From CAIYRG01 sp035318785 (lineage in GTDB: Bacteria; Pseudomonadota; Alphaproteobacteria; Micropepsales; Micropepsaceae), in contig DATHDZ010000002.1 in the NCBI GenBank assembly GCA_035318785.1, forward strand, positions 1 through 10,539: DNA of 10,539 bases. The letters are read 5' to 3'. Every line of letters begins with the position of its first letter. Positions within the stretch are counted from its first letter, which is position 1. Of the stretch, positions 1 through 7,146 are shown piece by piece. The position numbers and the translations under genes are program-made. Under the pieces are notes generated by a model, which searched no databases, was not told the DNA's origin, and saw nothing but the letters and a program-made list of their open reading frames with translations.

Positions 1-576
1 CTGATAAACCGATAGGTGTTCGGTCCCAAAGCTGAGCGCCTGATTTAGCTCGGCCGCCCAATCCTCGCGACTCTGTTCGGGTCGCGCATAGATGAGATCG
101 AAGCTGACCCGGGGAAACAATGCTTGCGCCAGGCGGATGGCGGCTTTGGCTTCGTCCACGCCATGCAGCCGGCCGAGCGCTTTGAGCGCCCGATCATCCA
201 ACGCCTGGACACCGATGGACACGCGGTTGACGCCGGCGGCGCGATAATCACGGAAGCGGGCCTGCTCGACGCTGTTGGGATTGGCTTCCAGCGTGATCTC
301 CGCGTCGGGAGAGACGCCCCAGAGGCGCGCGATCGCATCGAGCACCTTGGCCACGGCCGCACCCCCCATCAGCGATGGCGTGCCGCCGCCGAAAAAAACG
401 CTCGTCACCAAGGGGCGCTGATCGCCCTGCAACGCGGCGACCGCAGCCAGCTCCTGTGCGATTCCCGCTGCCCAGCGTGTTTCGTCGTAACGCTCGCGGA
501 CGTGGGAATTGAAATCGCAATAGGGACATTTGGCGGCGCAGAACGGCCAATGCACATAGACAGCGAAATCGCTCAT
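1..576 (-). CDS. hemW: Radical-SAM haem chaperone HemW, N-terminal part (cut by window edge)
   Basis: The first 192 codons are visible; the C-terminal half lies beyond position 1, and no stop codon occurs in this frame (E. coli HemW is about 378 residues). The protein begins MSDFAVYVHWPFC. It carries the radical-SAM cluster motif CAAKCPYCDF, with Cys13, Cys17 and Cys20 as expected ligands of a [4Fe-4S] cluster that cleaves S-adenosylmethionine. The residue two after the last cysteine is Phe, as in HemW, whereas true coproporphyrinogen oxidase HemN has a fourth cysteine there. GGGTPSLM (SAM-binding glycine motif), the ITLEANP strand and FGTEHLSVYQ near the edge are also HemW-like. HemW is known to bind haem and deliver it to haem proteins. 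The ATG overlaps the rdgB stop by 4 bases (ATGA), which suggests translational coupling. Older annotation would call this an oxygen-independent coproporphyrinogen III oxidase-like protein. Confidence 0.93.
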   Translation of the reverse strand, partial: MSDFAVYVHWPFCAAKCPYCDFNSHVRERYDETRWAAGIAQELAAVAALQGDQRPLVTSVFFGGGTPSLMGGAAVAKVLDAIARLWGVSPDAEITLEANPNSVEQARFRDYRAAGVNRVSIGVQALDDRALKALGRLHGVDEAKAAIRLAQALFPRVSFDLIYARPEQSREDWAAELNQALSFGTEHLSVYQ

Positions 577-1190
577 TGCTCCGTACCCGGCTCAATCGCG
601 CTATGCACGAATTTCGCGAAAGCGCGGGCGCGATGCGACATGGCGTGTTTCTCGGCAGGCAGCATTTCTCCGAAGGTCACACGATATCCCTCGGGCACGA
701 AGATCGGATCATAGCCGAACCCGTTGTGCCCGCGCGGCGGAAAGGTGAGCGAGCCATAGACCCGGCCCTCGAACACCTCCGTTGCGGCGCGCGGCGCGGC
801 CAGCGCCAGGGCACAGACAAAGAACGCGCGCGCATCGTGACTTTCGCTTTGCCGCAGCTCCTCTTCCACGCGCCGCATCGCGAGGCGGAAATCTTTCGCC
901 GGCCCCGCCCAGCGCGCCGAATAGATCCCGGGCGCGTTGTCGAGCGCGGGCACACACAGCCCCGAATCATCGGCGAGCGAAGACAGCCCCGAGCCCTGCG
1001 CAGCCGCTTCGGCTTTCAAAATGGCATTCGCGGCGAAACTGGATCCGGTCTCTTCCGGTTCGGGAAGGCCCAGCTCGGCGGCGCCGACAGGTTTGATCCC
1101 GAAAGGCGCAATCAGCTCCATGATCTCGCGCAGCTTGCCTTGATTGTGGCTGGCCACGACGAGCCGATCTCCGGAGTTCAGGCGGATCAC
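573..1190 (-). CDS. rdgB: RdgB/HAM1 family dITP/XTP pyrophosphatase
   Basis: This 205-residue protein matches the family length (about 197-210). It hydrolyses non-canonical purine triphosphates (dITP, XTP, ITP) to monophosphate plus pyrophosphate in the cytoplasm, which keeps deaminated bases out of DNA and RNA. Family motifs appear in order: SHNQGK (residues 14-19, triphosphate binding), ETGSSFAANAILKA (47-60, with the metal-site Glu), ADDSGL (73-78, catalytic Asp region), GIYSARWAG (88-96), GHNGFGYDPIF (154-164, base recognition) and EKHAMSHRARA (180-190). The start is a GTG at 1190 that overlaps the rph stop by 4 bases (GTGA). The stop overlaps the hemW start in the same way. This is the middle gene of an rph-rdgB-hemW operon and nothing in it looks degenerate. 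Confidence 0.96.
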   Translation of the reverse strand: MIRLNSGDRLVVASHNQGKLREIMELIAPFGIKPVGAAELGLPEPEETGSSFAANAILKAEAAAQGSGLSSLADDSGLCVPALDNAPGIYSARWAGPAKDFRLAMRRVEEELRQSESHDARAFFVCALALAAPRAATEVFEGRVYGSLTFPPRGHNGFGYDPIFVPEGYRVTFGEMLPAEKHAMSHRARAFAKFVHSAIEPGTEQ

Positions 1191-1915
1191 AGCTTCAGCG
1201 CCTCCTTCTGTAGGAGCATGAGCTCATTCGTGCCCTTGCGCGCGAGGGCCAGCAATTGGCCGAACTCCGCTTCGCTGAAGGGAGCACCCTCGGCGGTCGC
1301 CTGGACTTCCACGAGGCCGCCGCCGCCGGTGATGACGAAATTGGCGTCGGTCCCGGCGCCGGAATCCTCAGCGTAATCGAGGTCGAGCACCGGAACATTC
1401 TGATGCATGCCGCAGGAGATCGCGGCGACATGATCCTTGATGGCGTGGCGGGGTATCAGCTGGGTCGCGGTCATGAAGCTGACGCATTGATAAAGCGCGA
1501 CGAAGCCGCCGGTGATGGAGGCGGTGCGGGTGCCGCCATCGGCTTGGAGAACATCGCAGTCGATGATGATCTGACGCTCACCGATAAGCTCCAGCGCGGT
1601 GACCGCGCGCAGGGAGCGGCCGATCAGGCGCTGGATCTCCTGGGTGCGGCCGCTCTGCTTGCCGGCCGCCGCCTCGCGCCTGGTGCGTTCCGAGGTCGCG
1701 CGCGGCAGCATGCCGTATTCGGCGGTCACCCAGCCACGTCCGGACCCGCGCAGGAAGGGCGGCGCCTGGTTCTCCAGGCTTGCCGTGCAGAGCACGTGGG
1801 TGTTGCCGAATTTGACCAGGCAGGAGCCTTCGGCATGTTTCAGCACACCGGGTTCCAGGCTGACGCGGCGCATTTCATCGTGACGGCGGGAGGAGGGGCG
1901 GGAGGCGGGGCCCAT
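1187..1915 (-). CDS. rph: Ribonuclease PH
   Basis: This 242-residue phosphorolytic 3'-5' exoribonuclease trims tRNA precursor 3' ends using phosphate (E. coli homologue 238 residues; the family forms ring-shaped hexamers). Characteristic stretches are KHAEGSCLVKFGNTHVLC (26-43), GRGWVTAEYGMLPRAT (59-74), RTQEIQRLIGRSLR (90-103, RNA and phosphate-contacting arginines), DCDVLQADGGTRTASITGG (119-137) and LDLDYAEDS (177-185), whose aspartates 178, 180 and 184 sit at the expected metal/active site. The ATG at 1915 gives about five residues more than the usual RPSxR... N-terminus, but no later ATG fits better. Only a weak purine-rich stretch (AAGAGA) precedes it. It is first in the rph-rdgB-hemW operon and is divergent from hrcA. 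Confidence 0.96.
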   Translation of the reverse strand: MGPASRPSSRRHDEMRRVSLEPGVLKHAEGSCLVKFGNTHVLCTASLENQAPPFLRGSGRGWVTAEYGMLPRATSERTRREAAAGKQSGRTQEIQRLIGRSLRAVTALELIGERQIIIDCDVLQADGGTRTASITGGFVALYQCVSFMTATQLIPRHAIKDHVAAISCGMHQNVPVLDLDYAEDSGAGTDANFVITGGGGLVEVQATAEGAPFSEAEFGQLLALARKGTNELMLLQKEALKL

Positions 1916-2051
1916 GGCATCTCTTGAAGTTGGGGATTGCGGCCGTTACCTACCGGCCGTGCAGCCCGCGTGCAAACCTTACTCTTTCGGCAATCCCGGC
2001 GGTGAGAGCAAAACCCGCGCACCAGCAGGGATTTGAGGCTAGAAGGTGTCG
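1916..2051. promoter_or_regulatory. Divergent rph/hrcA intergenic region with a small palindrome
   Basis: These 136 bases must hold the promoters of both rph (leftwards) and hrcA (rightwards). No clear -35/-10 pair stands out. CTTGAAG at 1923-1929 resembles the -35 part of heat-shock sigma-32 promoters, but the expected -10 position has only TACCTA, so this is weak. A perfect inverted repeat CGGCCG (1940-1945), 8-base spacer, CGGCCG (1954-1959) could be an operator or an RNA hairpin. No CIRCE element (TTAGCACTC-N9-GAGTGCTAA) is present. A good ribosome binding site, AGAAGG (2041-2046), precedes hrcA. Confidence 0.4.
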
Positions 2052-3146
2052 ATGGAAACCAGGGCCCCGCTATCGATACAAAGCGATCTTATGGCGAGCG
2101 AGCTCGGCGGGCGTCCCCGCGAGGTGTTCCGCCATCTGGTCGAAGCCTATCTCACTTCGGGCGAACCGGTGGGCTCGCGCACGCTTTCCCAACGGCTGCC
2201 GCTGACCTTGTCCCCCGCCTCGATCCGCAATGTGATGGCCGATCTGGAGCGGATGGGGCTGCTTTATGCCCCCCACACCAGCGCCGGCCGGGTGCCCACC
2301 GAGAAGGGGTTGCGCCTTTTCGTCGACGGCATGCTGCAGGTCGGCGATCTGACCAGCGAAGAGCGCGCGTCGATCGAAGAGCGCATCGCCGCCTCGGGCC
2401 GGCCGTTCGAGGACGTGCTCACCCAGGCCACGACCATGCTATCGGGGCTGTCGCGCTGCGCTGGGCTTCTGCTGGCGGCCAAGCAGGAAGTGCCGCTGAA
2501 ACATGTCGAATTCGTCGCCATCAGCCCCGGCAAGGCCCTCGCCATCCTGGTCGGAGCGGACGGGAGCGTTGAGAACCGGCTGATCGATACACCGCTTGGC
2601 CTGCCGCCTTCGGCCTTGAGCGAGGCCGCCAATTATCTTTCGGCCAAGCTTCAGGGGCGCACCCTGGACGCGGCGCGTAGCGAAATCCTCAAAGAGATCG
2701 AGGAGCAGCGCGCGCAGCTCGATTCGCTAACCGCGCAAATCGTCGCGGAAGGGCTGGCCACGCTGTCCGCCCGCCCGCGAGCGGGCTCGGACGCGGCCGG
2801 GGACAAGATCCTGATCGTGCGGGGCGCCTCGAATCTTTTGGAAGACATTGAAGCGCAAAGCGATTTGCAGCGTGTGCGAACGCTGTTCGACGATATCGAA
2901 CGCAAGAATGATTTGATCGGCCTGTTGGAACTCGCGCGCAAAGGCGATGGTGTGCGCGTCTTCATCGGCTCGGAAAACAAATTGTTTTCGCTTTCGGGGT
3001 CCTCCATCGTGGCGGCCCCCTATGCCGACGCCAACGGCAAAGTCGTGGGCGTCATTGGTGTGATCGGTCCCACGAGATTGAATTATGCGCGCATCGTGCC
3101 GATGGTCGATTATACAGCGCGGGTGGTCGGCCGGCTTTTGGCATAG
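2052..3146 (+). CDS. hrcA: Heat-inducible transcription repressor HrcA
   Basis: HrcA represses class I heat-shock operons (typically groESL) by binding CIRCE operators, and GroEL modulates its activity. The N-terminal winged-helix DNA-binding domain covers roughly residues 20-90 and contains VFRHLVEAYLTSGEPVGSRT, SPASIRNVMADLERMGLL and HTSAGRVPTEKGLRLFVD, all hallmarks of the family. The C-terminal GAF-like and inserted dimerisation regions follow, including IGSEN near the C-terminus and the conserved VGVIGVIGPTRLNYARIVPMV. I chose the ATG at 2052 (364 residues) because AGAAGG at 2041-2046 lies 5 bases upstream. A GTG at 2046 would add two residues but overlaps that ribosome binding site. The next gene, grpE, begins 33 bases after the stop, the usual hrcA-grpE pairing. 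No CIRCE lies in this window, so local autoregulation through CIRCE is not supported. Confidence 0.96.
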   Translation: METRAPLSIQSDLMASELGGRPREVFRHLVEAYLTSGEPVGSRTLSQRLPLTLSPASIRNVMADLERMGLLYAPHTSAGRVPTEKGLRLFVDGMLQVGDLTSEERASIEERIAASGRPFEDVLTQATTMLSGLSRCAGLLLAAKQEVPLKHVEFVAISPGKALAILVGADGSVENRLIDTPLGLPPSALSEAANYLSAKLQGRTLDAARSEILKEIEEQRAQLDSLTAQIVAEGLATLSARPRAGSDAAGDKILIVRGASNLLEDIEAQSDLQRVRTLFDDIERKNDLIGLLELARKGDGVRVFIGSENKLFSLSGSSIVAAPYADANGKVVGVIGVIGPTRLNYARIVPMVDYTARVVGRLLA

Positions 3147-3179
3147 ACCTTCCGACGTTCGAAGCGTTTAAGGAGAATC

Positions 3180-3794
3180 ATGTCAGCGGAAAACGACAAT
3201 GACCCTTTGCCCGAGGAATTCGGGCAGGGAGACGGAACCGGCCAGGACGATGTCATGCGCGAAATCGCTGCACTTCGGACCGAGGCGGACAATCAGAAGG
3301 ATCGCGCCCTGCGCGCGCTTGCCGAGGTCGAGAACGTTCGCAAGCGGCTGGAGCGCGAGCGTGACGAGGCACGGACCTATAGCGTGACGCGGTTCGCGCG
3401 CGATTTTCTCACCGTCGCCGACAATTTGAGCCGGGCGCTTGCTGCGGTGCCTGCCGACGCACGCGCCAAAGCGGATGATTCGCTCAAGGCGGTGCTTGAC
3501 GGCATCGAGGCCACCGAACGCGAGCTCCAAGCGGCATTGGCGCGTCACGGCGTGAAGCCCATCGCGGCAGAGGGGCAGCGCTTCGATCCGCATCTGCATC
3601 AGGCTATCGCCGAAGTTCCCGCGAAAGGCGCCGAGCCCGGATCGGTGGTGAATGTGGTGCAGCCCGGCTACACGATCGGCGAGCGGCTGCTGCGCCCCGC
3701 CATGGTCACGGTGGCGAAGGCCGATGGCTCACGACTGTCCGGCAATGGCGTGGATTCGTCCCCTGCGGGGAGCAAGATCGACACCAAGGTTTGA
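3180..3794 (+). CDS. grpE: GrpE, nucleotide exchange factor of DnaK
   Basis: This 204-residue cytoplasmic co-chaperone releases ADP from DnaK so that substrate cycling can continue (E. coli GrpE has 197 residues). The acidic, disordered N-terminus (residues 1-25) is followed by a long charged helix, about 25-75, which forms the dimer coiled coil and includes ALAEVENVRKRLERERDEA. A helical bundle (about 76-125) and the C-terminal beta domain follow, with the signature pieces RFDPHLHQAI (134-143) and GYTIGERLLRPAMVTVAK (163-180). The last 24 residues are a polar tail. The start is fixed by TTAAGGAG ending at 3175 with ATG at 3180. It lies 33 bases downstream of hrcA on the same strand and is probably co-transcribed. 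A REP-like palindrome follows the stop. Confidence 0.97.
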   Translation: MSAENDNDPLPEEFGQGDGTGQDDVMREIAALRTEADNQKDRALRALAEVENVRKRLERERDEARTYSVTRFARDFLTVADNLSRALAAVPADARAKADDSLKAVLDGIEATERELQAALARHGVKPIAAEGQRFDPHLHQAIAEVPAKGAEPGSVVNVVQPGYTIGERLLRPAMVTVAKADGSRLSGNGVDSSPAGSKIDTKV

Positions 3795-3810
3795 CGGCGC
3801 GGCTGAAATG

Positions 3811-3878
3811 CTCATGCTTCGACAAGCTGGGCATGAGGAATTGCTTTTGCCCCGTCCTGAGCCGTGTCGAAGGATGAG
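3811..3878. repeat. REP-like dimeric inverted repeat between grpE and dapB
   Basis: Two related units face each other. The left unit reads CTCATGCTTCGACAAGCT (3811-3828). The reverse complement of 3861-3878 reads CTCATCCTTCGACACGGC, a match at 14 of 18 positions. The left unit can also form its own hairpin, CTCATGC (3811-3817) with GCATGAG (3831-3837). The right unit can pair TCCT (3855-3858) with AGGA (3871-3874). A TTCGACA core flanked by CTCAT/ATGAG arms resembles short palindromes that recur between genes in several alphaproteobacterial genomes (from memory, not searched). It may protect the grpE 3' end or attenuate read-through into dapB. It has no T-tract, so it is not a standard terminator. 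Its right end reaches into the dapB ribosome binding region. Confidence 0.7.
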
Positions 3879-3887
3879 GCTGCCTGC

Positions 3888-4697
3888 ATGAGTGCCGTTC
3901 GAGTTGCCGTTGCCGGAGCGTCGGGCCGCATGGGCCGCACGCTGATCCGCGCATTGGCCGAAGCCGAGAACATGCGGCTTGCCTTTGCGCTGGAGCGCCC
4001 CGGCCACGCGGAGCTGGGCAATGACGCAGGCGTGTTGTCGGGTCTGCCGGCGGCAGGAATCGCGCTGAGCGATGATCCCCTCGCCGCGCTCGCTGCTTCC
4101 GACGCGGTGCTGGATTTCACCTCGCCCGCGGCGAGCGTGCCGCTATCCGAACTCGCCGCCCAGGCGCGCATCGTCCATGTCATCGGCACCACCGGATTTT
4201 CCGAAGCCGACCTCGCCCGCCTGAACGCATCAGCCCGCCACGCCGTGATTGTGAAGTCGGGAAATATGAGTCTCGGCGTCAATCTGCTTGCCTCATTGGT
4301 GCGTGCGGCGGCAAGGGCGCTGCCCAATTTCGATGTCGAAATCGTCGAGATGCATCACAGGATGAAGTTAGACGCGCCGTCAGGCACCGCATTGCTGTTG
4401 GGCGAGGCGGCGGCGCAGGGCAGGGGCGTTGCATTGAAAGACCATGAGAGCCGCGCGCGCGACGGTCAGACTGGCGTGCGGCCCGACGGGACGATCGGAT
4501 TTGCCTCGTTGCGCGGCGGCACCGTGGTCGGGGACCACATGGTGACGCTGGCCGGACCGTTCGAGCGGCTCGAGCTCACCCATCGCGCCGAAGACCGCAT
4601 GATCTTCGCACGGGGCGCGCTCGTCGCCGCACGCTGGGGACAGGGCCAGAAACCCGGCCTTTATTCGATGAACGACGTGCTGGGACTTTCGAGCTAG
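3888..4697 (+). CDS. dapB: 4-Hydroxy-tetrahydrodipicolinate reductase
   Basis: DapB reduces the DapA product to tetrahydrodipicolinate using NAD(P)H, in the diaminopimelate branch that supplies lysine and peptidoglycan. The 269-residue length is typical. The Rossmann fold starts at once with VAVAGASGRMGR (residues 6-17). GTTGFS (100-105) lines the cofactor site. The active-site signature EMHHRMKLDAPSGTA (154-168) supplies His156 and Lys160, equivalent to E. coli His159 and Lys163. FASLRGGTVVGDHMV and the C-terminal YSMNDVLGL are also typical. I start at ATG 3888. An in-frame GTG at 3864 would add eight residues encoded by the REP-like repeat and would not match the family N-terminus. GAGG at 3876-3879 is the likely ribosome binding site and comes from the edge of that repeat. 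A TPR gene follows after 30 bases. Confidence 0.96.
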   Translation: MSAVRVAVAGASGRMGRTLIRALAEAENMRLAFALERPGHAELGNDAGVLSGLPAAGIALSDDPLAALAASDAVLDFTSPAASVPLSELAAQARIVHVIGTTGFSEADLARLNASARHAVIVKSGNMSLGVNLLASLVRAAARALPNFDVEIVEMHHRMKLDAPSGTALLLGEAAAQGRGVALKDHESRARDGQTGVRPDGTIGFASLRGGTVVGDHMVTLAGPFERLELTHRAEDRMIFARGALVAARWGQGQKPGLYSMNDVLGLSS

Positions 4698-4727
4698 GAT
4701 AGGGTTTCGCGAAAAGGGGATTTCCCG

Positions 4728-5927
4728 ATGCGGCGCGTGGGTTGGAGTCTTGTCACGGTCATCGGATTTTCCTTGAGCACCGCCTCGGCCGCGACCCATG
4801 ACGACGCCGCTTCGGCTTGCGCCGACCGCGACCCCGATATCGCCATCATCGCCTGCAGCGCGCTGATCGAATCGGGCGGCGAAGCGCCGGGCGAGTTGTC
4901 GCGCGACTTCAACAATCGCGGCGGCGCCTATTCCGCCAAAGGCGATTATGACAGCGCGATCTTAGACCTCGATCAATCCATCAAATTGGATTCGGAAAAT
5001 GCCGGCGCCTATATCAATCGCGGCAACAGCTATGGCGCCAAGCGCCAATATGAGCGGGCCCTGGACGATTACGGCCAGGCGCTGCGCATTCATCCGCAAG
5101 ATTCGGGCGCCTATGGGGCGCGCGGCAATCTCTATGAGCGGATCGGCCAGCCGGACCGCGCGCTCGCCGATTACAATCAGGCGGTCACGCTGAATGGCGA
5201 CAATATCAGCGCGTTGATCAGCCGCGGCGCCTATTACCGCGCGCGCGGAGATTTCGTTCACGCCATGGCGGATTTCGATTCGGCCGTCATGCTGCGACCC
5301 GATTTTTCCCCGGCCTTTGACAATCGTGGTTTCGCCTACGCGATACAGAATCAAACCGATCGCGCTCTTGAGGATTACAATCAGGCCGTCAAGCTCAACC
5401 CGCATTCGCTGACAGCCTTGTACCACCGCGGGCTGGCCTATGCCGTCAAGGGCGAGCCCGATCGCGCCATCCTGGATTTCAGCCGCGCGCTCGAACTGGC
5501 GCCGACCAATTCGTATCTGTTTGTCAGCCGGGGCGACGCCTATCAGGACTCCCACGATTACGATCATGCCATTCTCGATTATGATACGGCCTTGGCGCTG
5601 AACAGCGACAATGCCGGCGCTTTCGCCAATCGCGGTACCGCTTTCGCGGTTCTGGGCGATTATCGGCGCGCCGTTGCCGATTATGATCAGGCCCTGAAAC
5701 TGGACCCCAAGCTTACCGAAATCGTCCTCAATCGCGCGGTTGCCAATGCGCGAAGCGGGAATTACGACCGTGCTCTGCCCGATTTCGACCAGGCGATCAG
5801 TGCAAATCCCAACAATGCCTTTGCTTTGTTCAGCCGGGGCATCGCCAAGAAAGCGCTGGGGGATGCAGCGGGCGCGGATGCGGACATCGCCAAGGCGAAA
5901 TCGATCCAGCCCGATATCGACCGCTGA
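4728..5927 (+). CDS. Secreted protein of ten tetratricopeptide repeats (paralogue A)
   Basis: This is a 399-residue protein of unknown specific function. An N-terminal signal peptide (basic MRR, hydrophobic core, ASA-A cleavage site after residue 21) predicts export to the periplasm. Residues 22-59 hold Cys31 and Cys43 in CADRDPDIAIIACSALIES, a possible disulfide-bearing capping helix. From residue 60 to the end the protein is exactly ten 34-residue TPRs, most showing NRG..Y...G....A..D(Y/F)..A..L.P. The tenth is degenerate. TPR arrays form superhelical scaffolds that bind peptides or other proteins; the partner cannot be read from sequence. AAAAGGGGA (4712-4720) precedes the ATG by 7 bases. 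The gene lies 30 bases after dapB and 19 bases before a paralogue with the same layout, so all three may be one transcript. No enzymatic domain is present. Confidence 0.93.
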   Translation: MRRVGWSLVTVIGFSLSTASAATHDDAASACADRDPDIAIIACSALIESGGEAPGELSRDFNNRGGAYSAKGDYDSAILDLDQSIKLDSENAGAYINRGNSYGAKRQYERALDDYGQALRIHPQDSGAYGARGNLYERIGQPDRALADYNQAVTLNGDNISALISRGAYYRARGDFVHAMADFDSAVMLRPDFSPAFDNRGFAYAIQNQTDRALEDYNQAVKLNPHSLTALYHRGLAYAVKGEPDRAILDFSRALELAPTNSYLFVSRGDAYQDSHDYDHAILDYDTALALNSDNAGAFANRGTAFAVLGDYRRAVADYDQALKLDPKLTEIVLNRAVANARSGNYDRALPDFDQAISANPNNAFALFSRGIAKKALGDAAGADADIAKAKSIQPDIDR

Positions 5928-5946
5928 GGGAGCCTAAGGAGTTTTG

Positions 5947-7146
5947 ATGCAGCGTAGAGCATGGTTCGCGTTTGGCGTTTTGGCTATCGGCCTTCCCGGC
6001 TCTGCGGAGGCACAGACCGATCAGCAGTTCCGTCAGTGCAACGGCACGGACCCGGCTTTGGCGATCATCGGCTGCACAGCGGTCATCGAATCGCGCGATA
6101 GTCTGGCGCCGTTGCGCAGCCGCGCGCTGGCCAATCGGGCCATCGCCTATATGAATCGCGGGCAGCCCGAACGCGCGCTGGCCGATTTCGACCGCGCGAT
6201 CATGATCGATGCCAGGAACTCCGTCGCTCTCGTAGGCCGCGGGAATTATTTTCAGACGCAGGGCAACGCCGAGCGCGCGCTGGCCGATTACAACCAAGCG
6301 ATCAGCGTCAATGCCAAGGACGCTTCGGCCTTCAGTCAGCGCGGGAATTTCTATTTGCTCCAAGGCGAGCCCGAACGCGCTATTCCCGATTACGATCAGT
6401 CGATCACGCTCGATCCCAAGATCGCGCCGACCTACGCCAATCGGGGCGAGGCCTACCGCGTGCAAGGCGACAACGACCGTGCGATCCAGAATTTCGATGC
6501 GGCGATCAAGCTCGATCCGAAATTCGCCTATGCCTATGCCGACCGGGGTTTGGCGCTTACCGACAAGGGCGAGCTTGACCGCGCCATCGCGGATTTCGAC
6601 CAGGCCCTCAAGCTGGATCCGAAGCTGGTGCAGGTCTACAGCAACCGCGCGATGGCCTATGAGGGGCGGGGCGCGCATGACAAGGCGCTGGCCGATCTCG
6701 CCGAGGCGATCCGCCTCGAGCCGAACGATCCGGTGCCCTACATCAGCCGCGGCGACATCTATCAGGGGCAGAACAATCTCGACCGTGCGATCGAGGACTA
6801 TAGCCACGCCATCGGTGTGAATGCGAAATTCGCCGATGCCTACAACAACCGCGGCACGGCCTATGCGAAGAAGGGCGATCTCGATAAGGCCATCGCGGAT
6901 TACGATGCCGCGATTCGCATCGATCCGAAGATCCCCAACGTCTACGGCAATCGCGGGCTTGCCCTCGTGAAGGCCGGGCAATTTGCCCGCGCCGTCGCCG
7001 ATTTCGATCAGGCCCTTGCCGGCAATCCGAAAGATGCGCTCAGCATGTACAATCGCGGCGTCGCCAAACAGAAGATGGGCAATAGCGTGGGCGGCGACAT
7101 CGATGTGATCAACGCGCGCGGCATCGATCCGAGCGTTGGCATGTAG
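5947..7146 (+). CDS. Secreted protein of ten tetratricopeptide repeats (paralogue B)
   Basis: This is the second of the tandem TPR proteins and is also 399 residues. I chose ATG 5947, preceded by TAAGGAG (ending at 5941) at a 5-base spacing. A TTG at 5944 would add one residue. The signal peptide runs through LPGSAEA with probable cleavage after residue 22. Cys31 and Cys43 lie at the same positions as in paralogue A (CNGTDPALAIIGCTAVIES). Residues 60-399 are ten consecutive 34-residue TPRs without insertions, for example repeat 5, which contains LDRAIADFDQALKLDPKL. The last repeat is again degenerate. The likely location is the periplasm, acting as a protein-binding scaffold; the ligand is unknown. 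The gene starts 19 bases after paralogue A ends, which indicates co-expression. Its 3' end faces the DUF2244 gene, with no clear terminator in the 74-base gap. Confidence 0.93.
   Translation: MQRRAWFAFGVLAIGLPGSAEAQTDQQFRQCNGTDPALAIIGCTAVIESRDSLAPLRSRALANRAIAYMNRGQPERALADFDRAIMIDARNSVALVGRGNYFQTQGNAERALADYNQAISVNAKDASAFSQRGNFYLLQGEPERAIPDYDQSITLDPKIAPTYANRGEAYRVQGDNDRAIQNFDAAIKLDPKFAYAYADRGLALTDKGELDRAIADFDQALKLDPKLVQVYSNRAMAYEGRGAHDKALADLAEAIRLEPNDPVPYISRGDIYQGQNNLDRAIEDYSHAIGVNAKFADAYNNRGTAYAKKGDLDKAIADYDAAIRIDPKIPNVYGNRGLALVKAGQFARAVADFDQALAGNPKDALSMYNRGVAKQKMGNSVGGDIDVINARGIDPSVGM

Noticed and set aside
391..400. Run of seven A residues in hemW, a possible frameshift site
   Set aside because: The reading frame is intact on both sides (VFFGGGTPSLM reads through), so there is no sign of an indel.
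576..1376. A 266-codon plus-strand open frame over rdgB and the end of rph
   Set aside because: It is antisense to two genes with unmistakable family motifs. Long antisense frames are expected in GC-rich DNA.
1256..1927. A 223-codon plus-strand open frame antisense to rph
   Set aside because: RNase PH motifs on the other strand are complete, and the plus-strand product is low-complexity Gly/Ala/Asp with no domain.
2033..2572. A 179-codon plus-strand open frame overlapping the start of hrcA in another frame
   Set aside because: HrcA's winged-helix motifs run through the same DNA, and the alternative product is Arg/Pro-rich without recognisable features.
4962..5567. A 201-codon minus-strand open frame in the first TPR gene
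   Set aside because: This is the same repeat-driven antisense artefact as in the second TPR gene.
5830..6981. A 383-codon open frame on the minus strand across most of the second TPR gene
   Set aside because: It is antisense to the repeats. Its sequence is a monotonous echo of the TPR codons (recurring GDGRIEI-like pieces), with no recognisable domain and no ribosome binding site.
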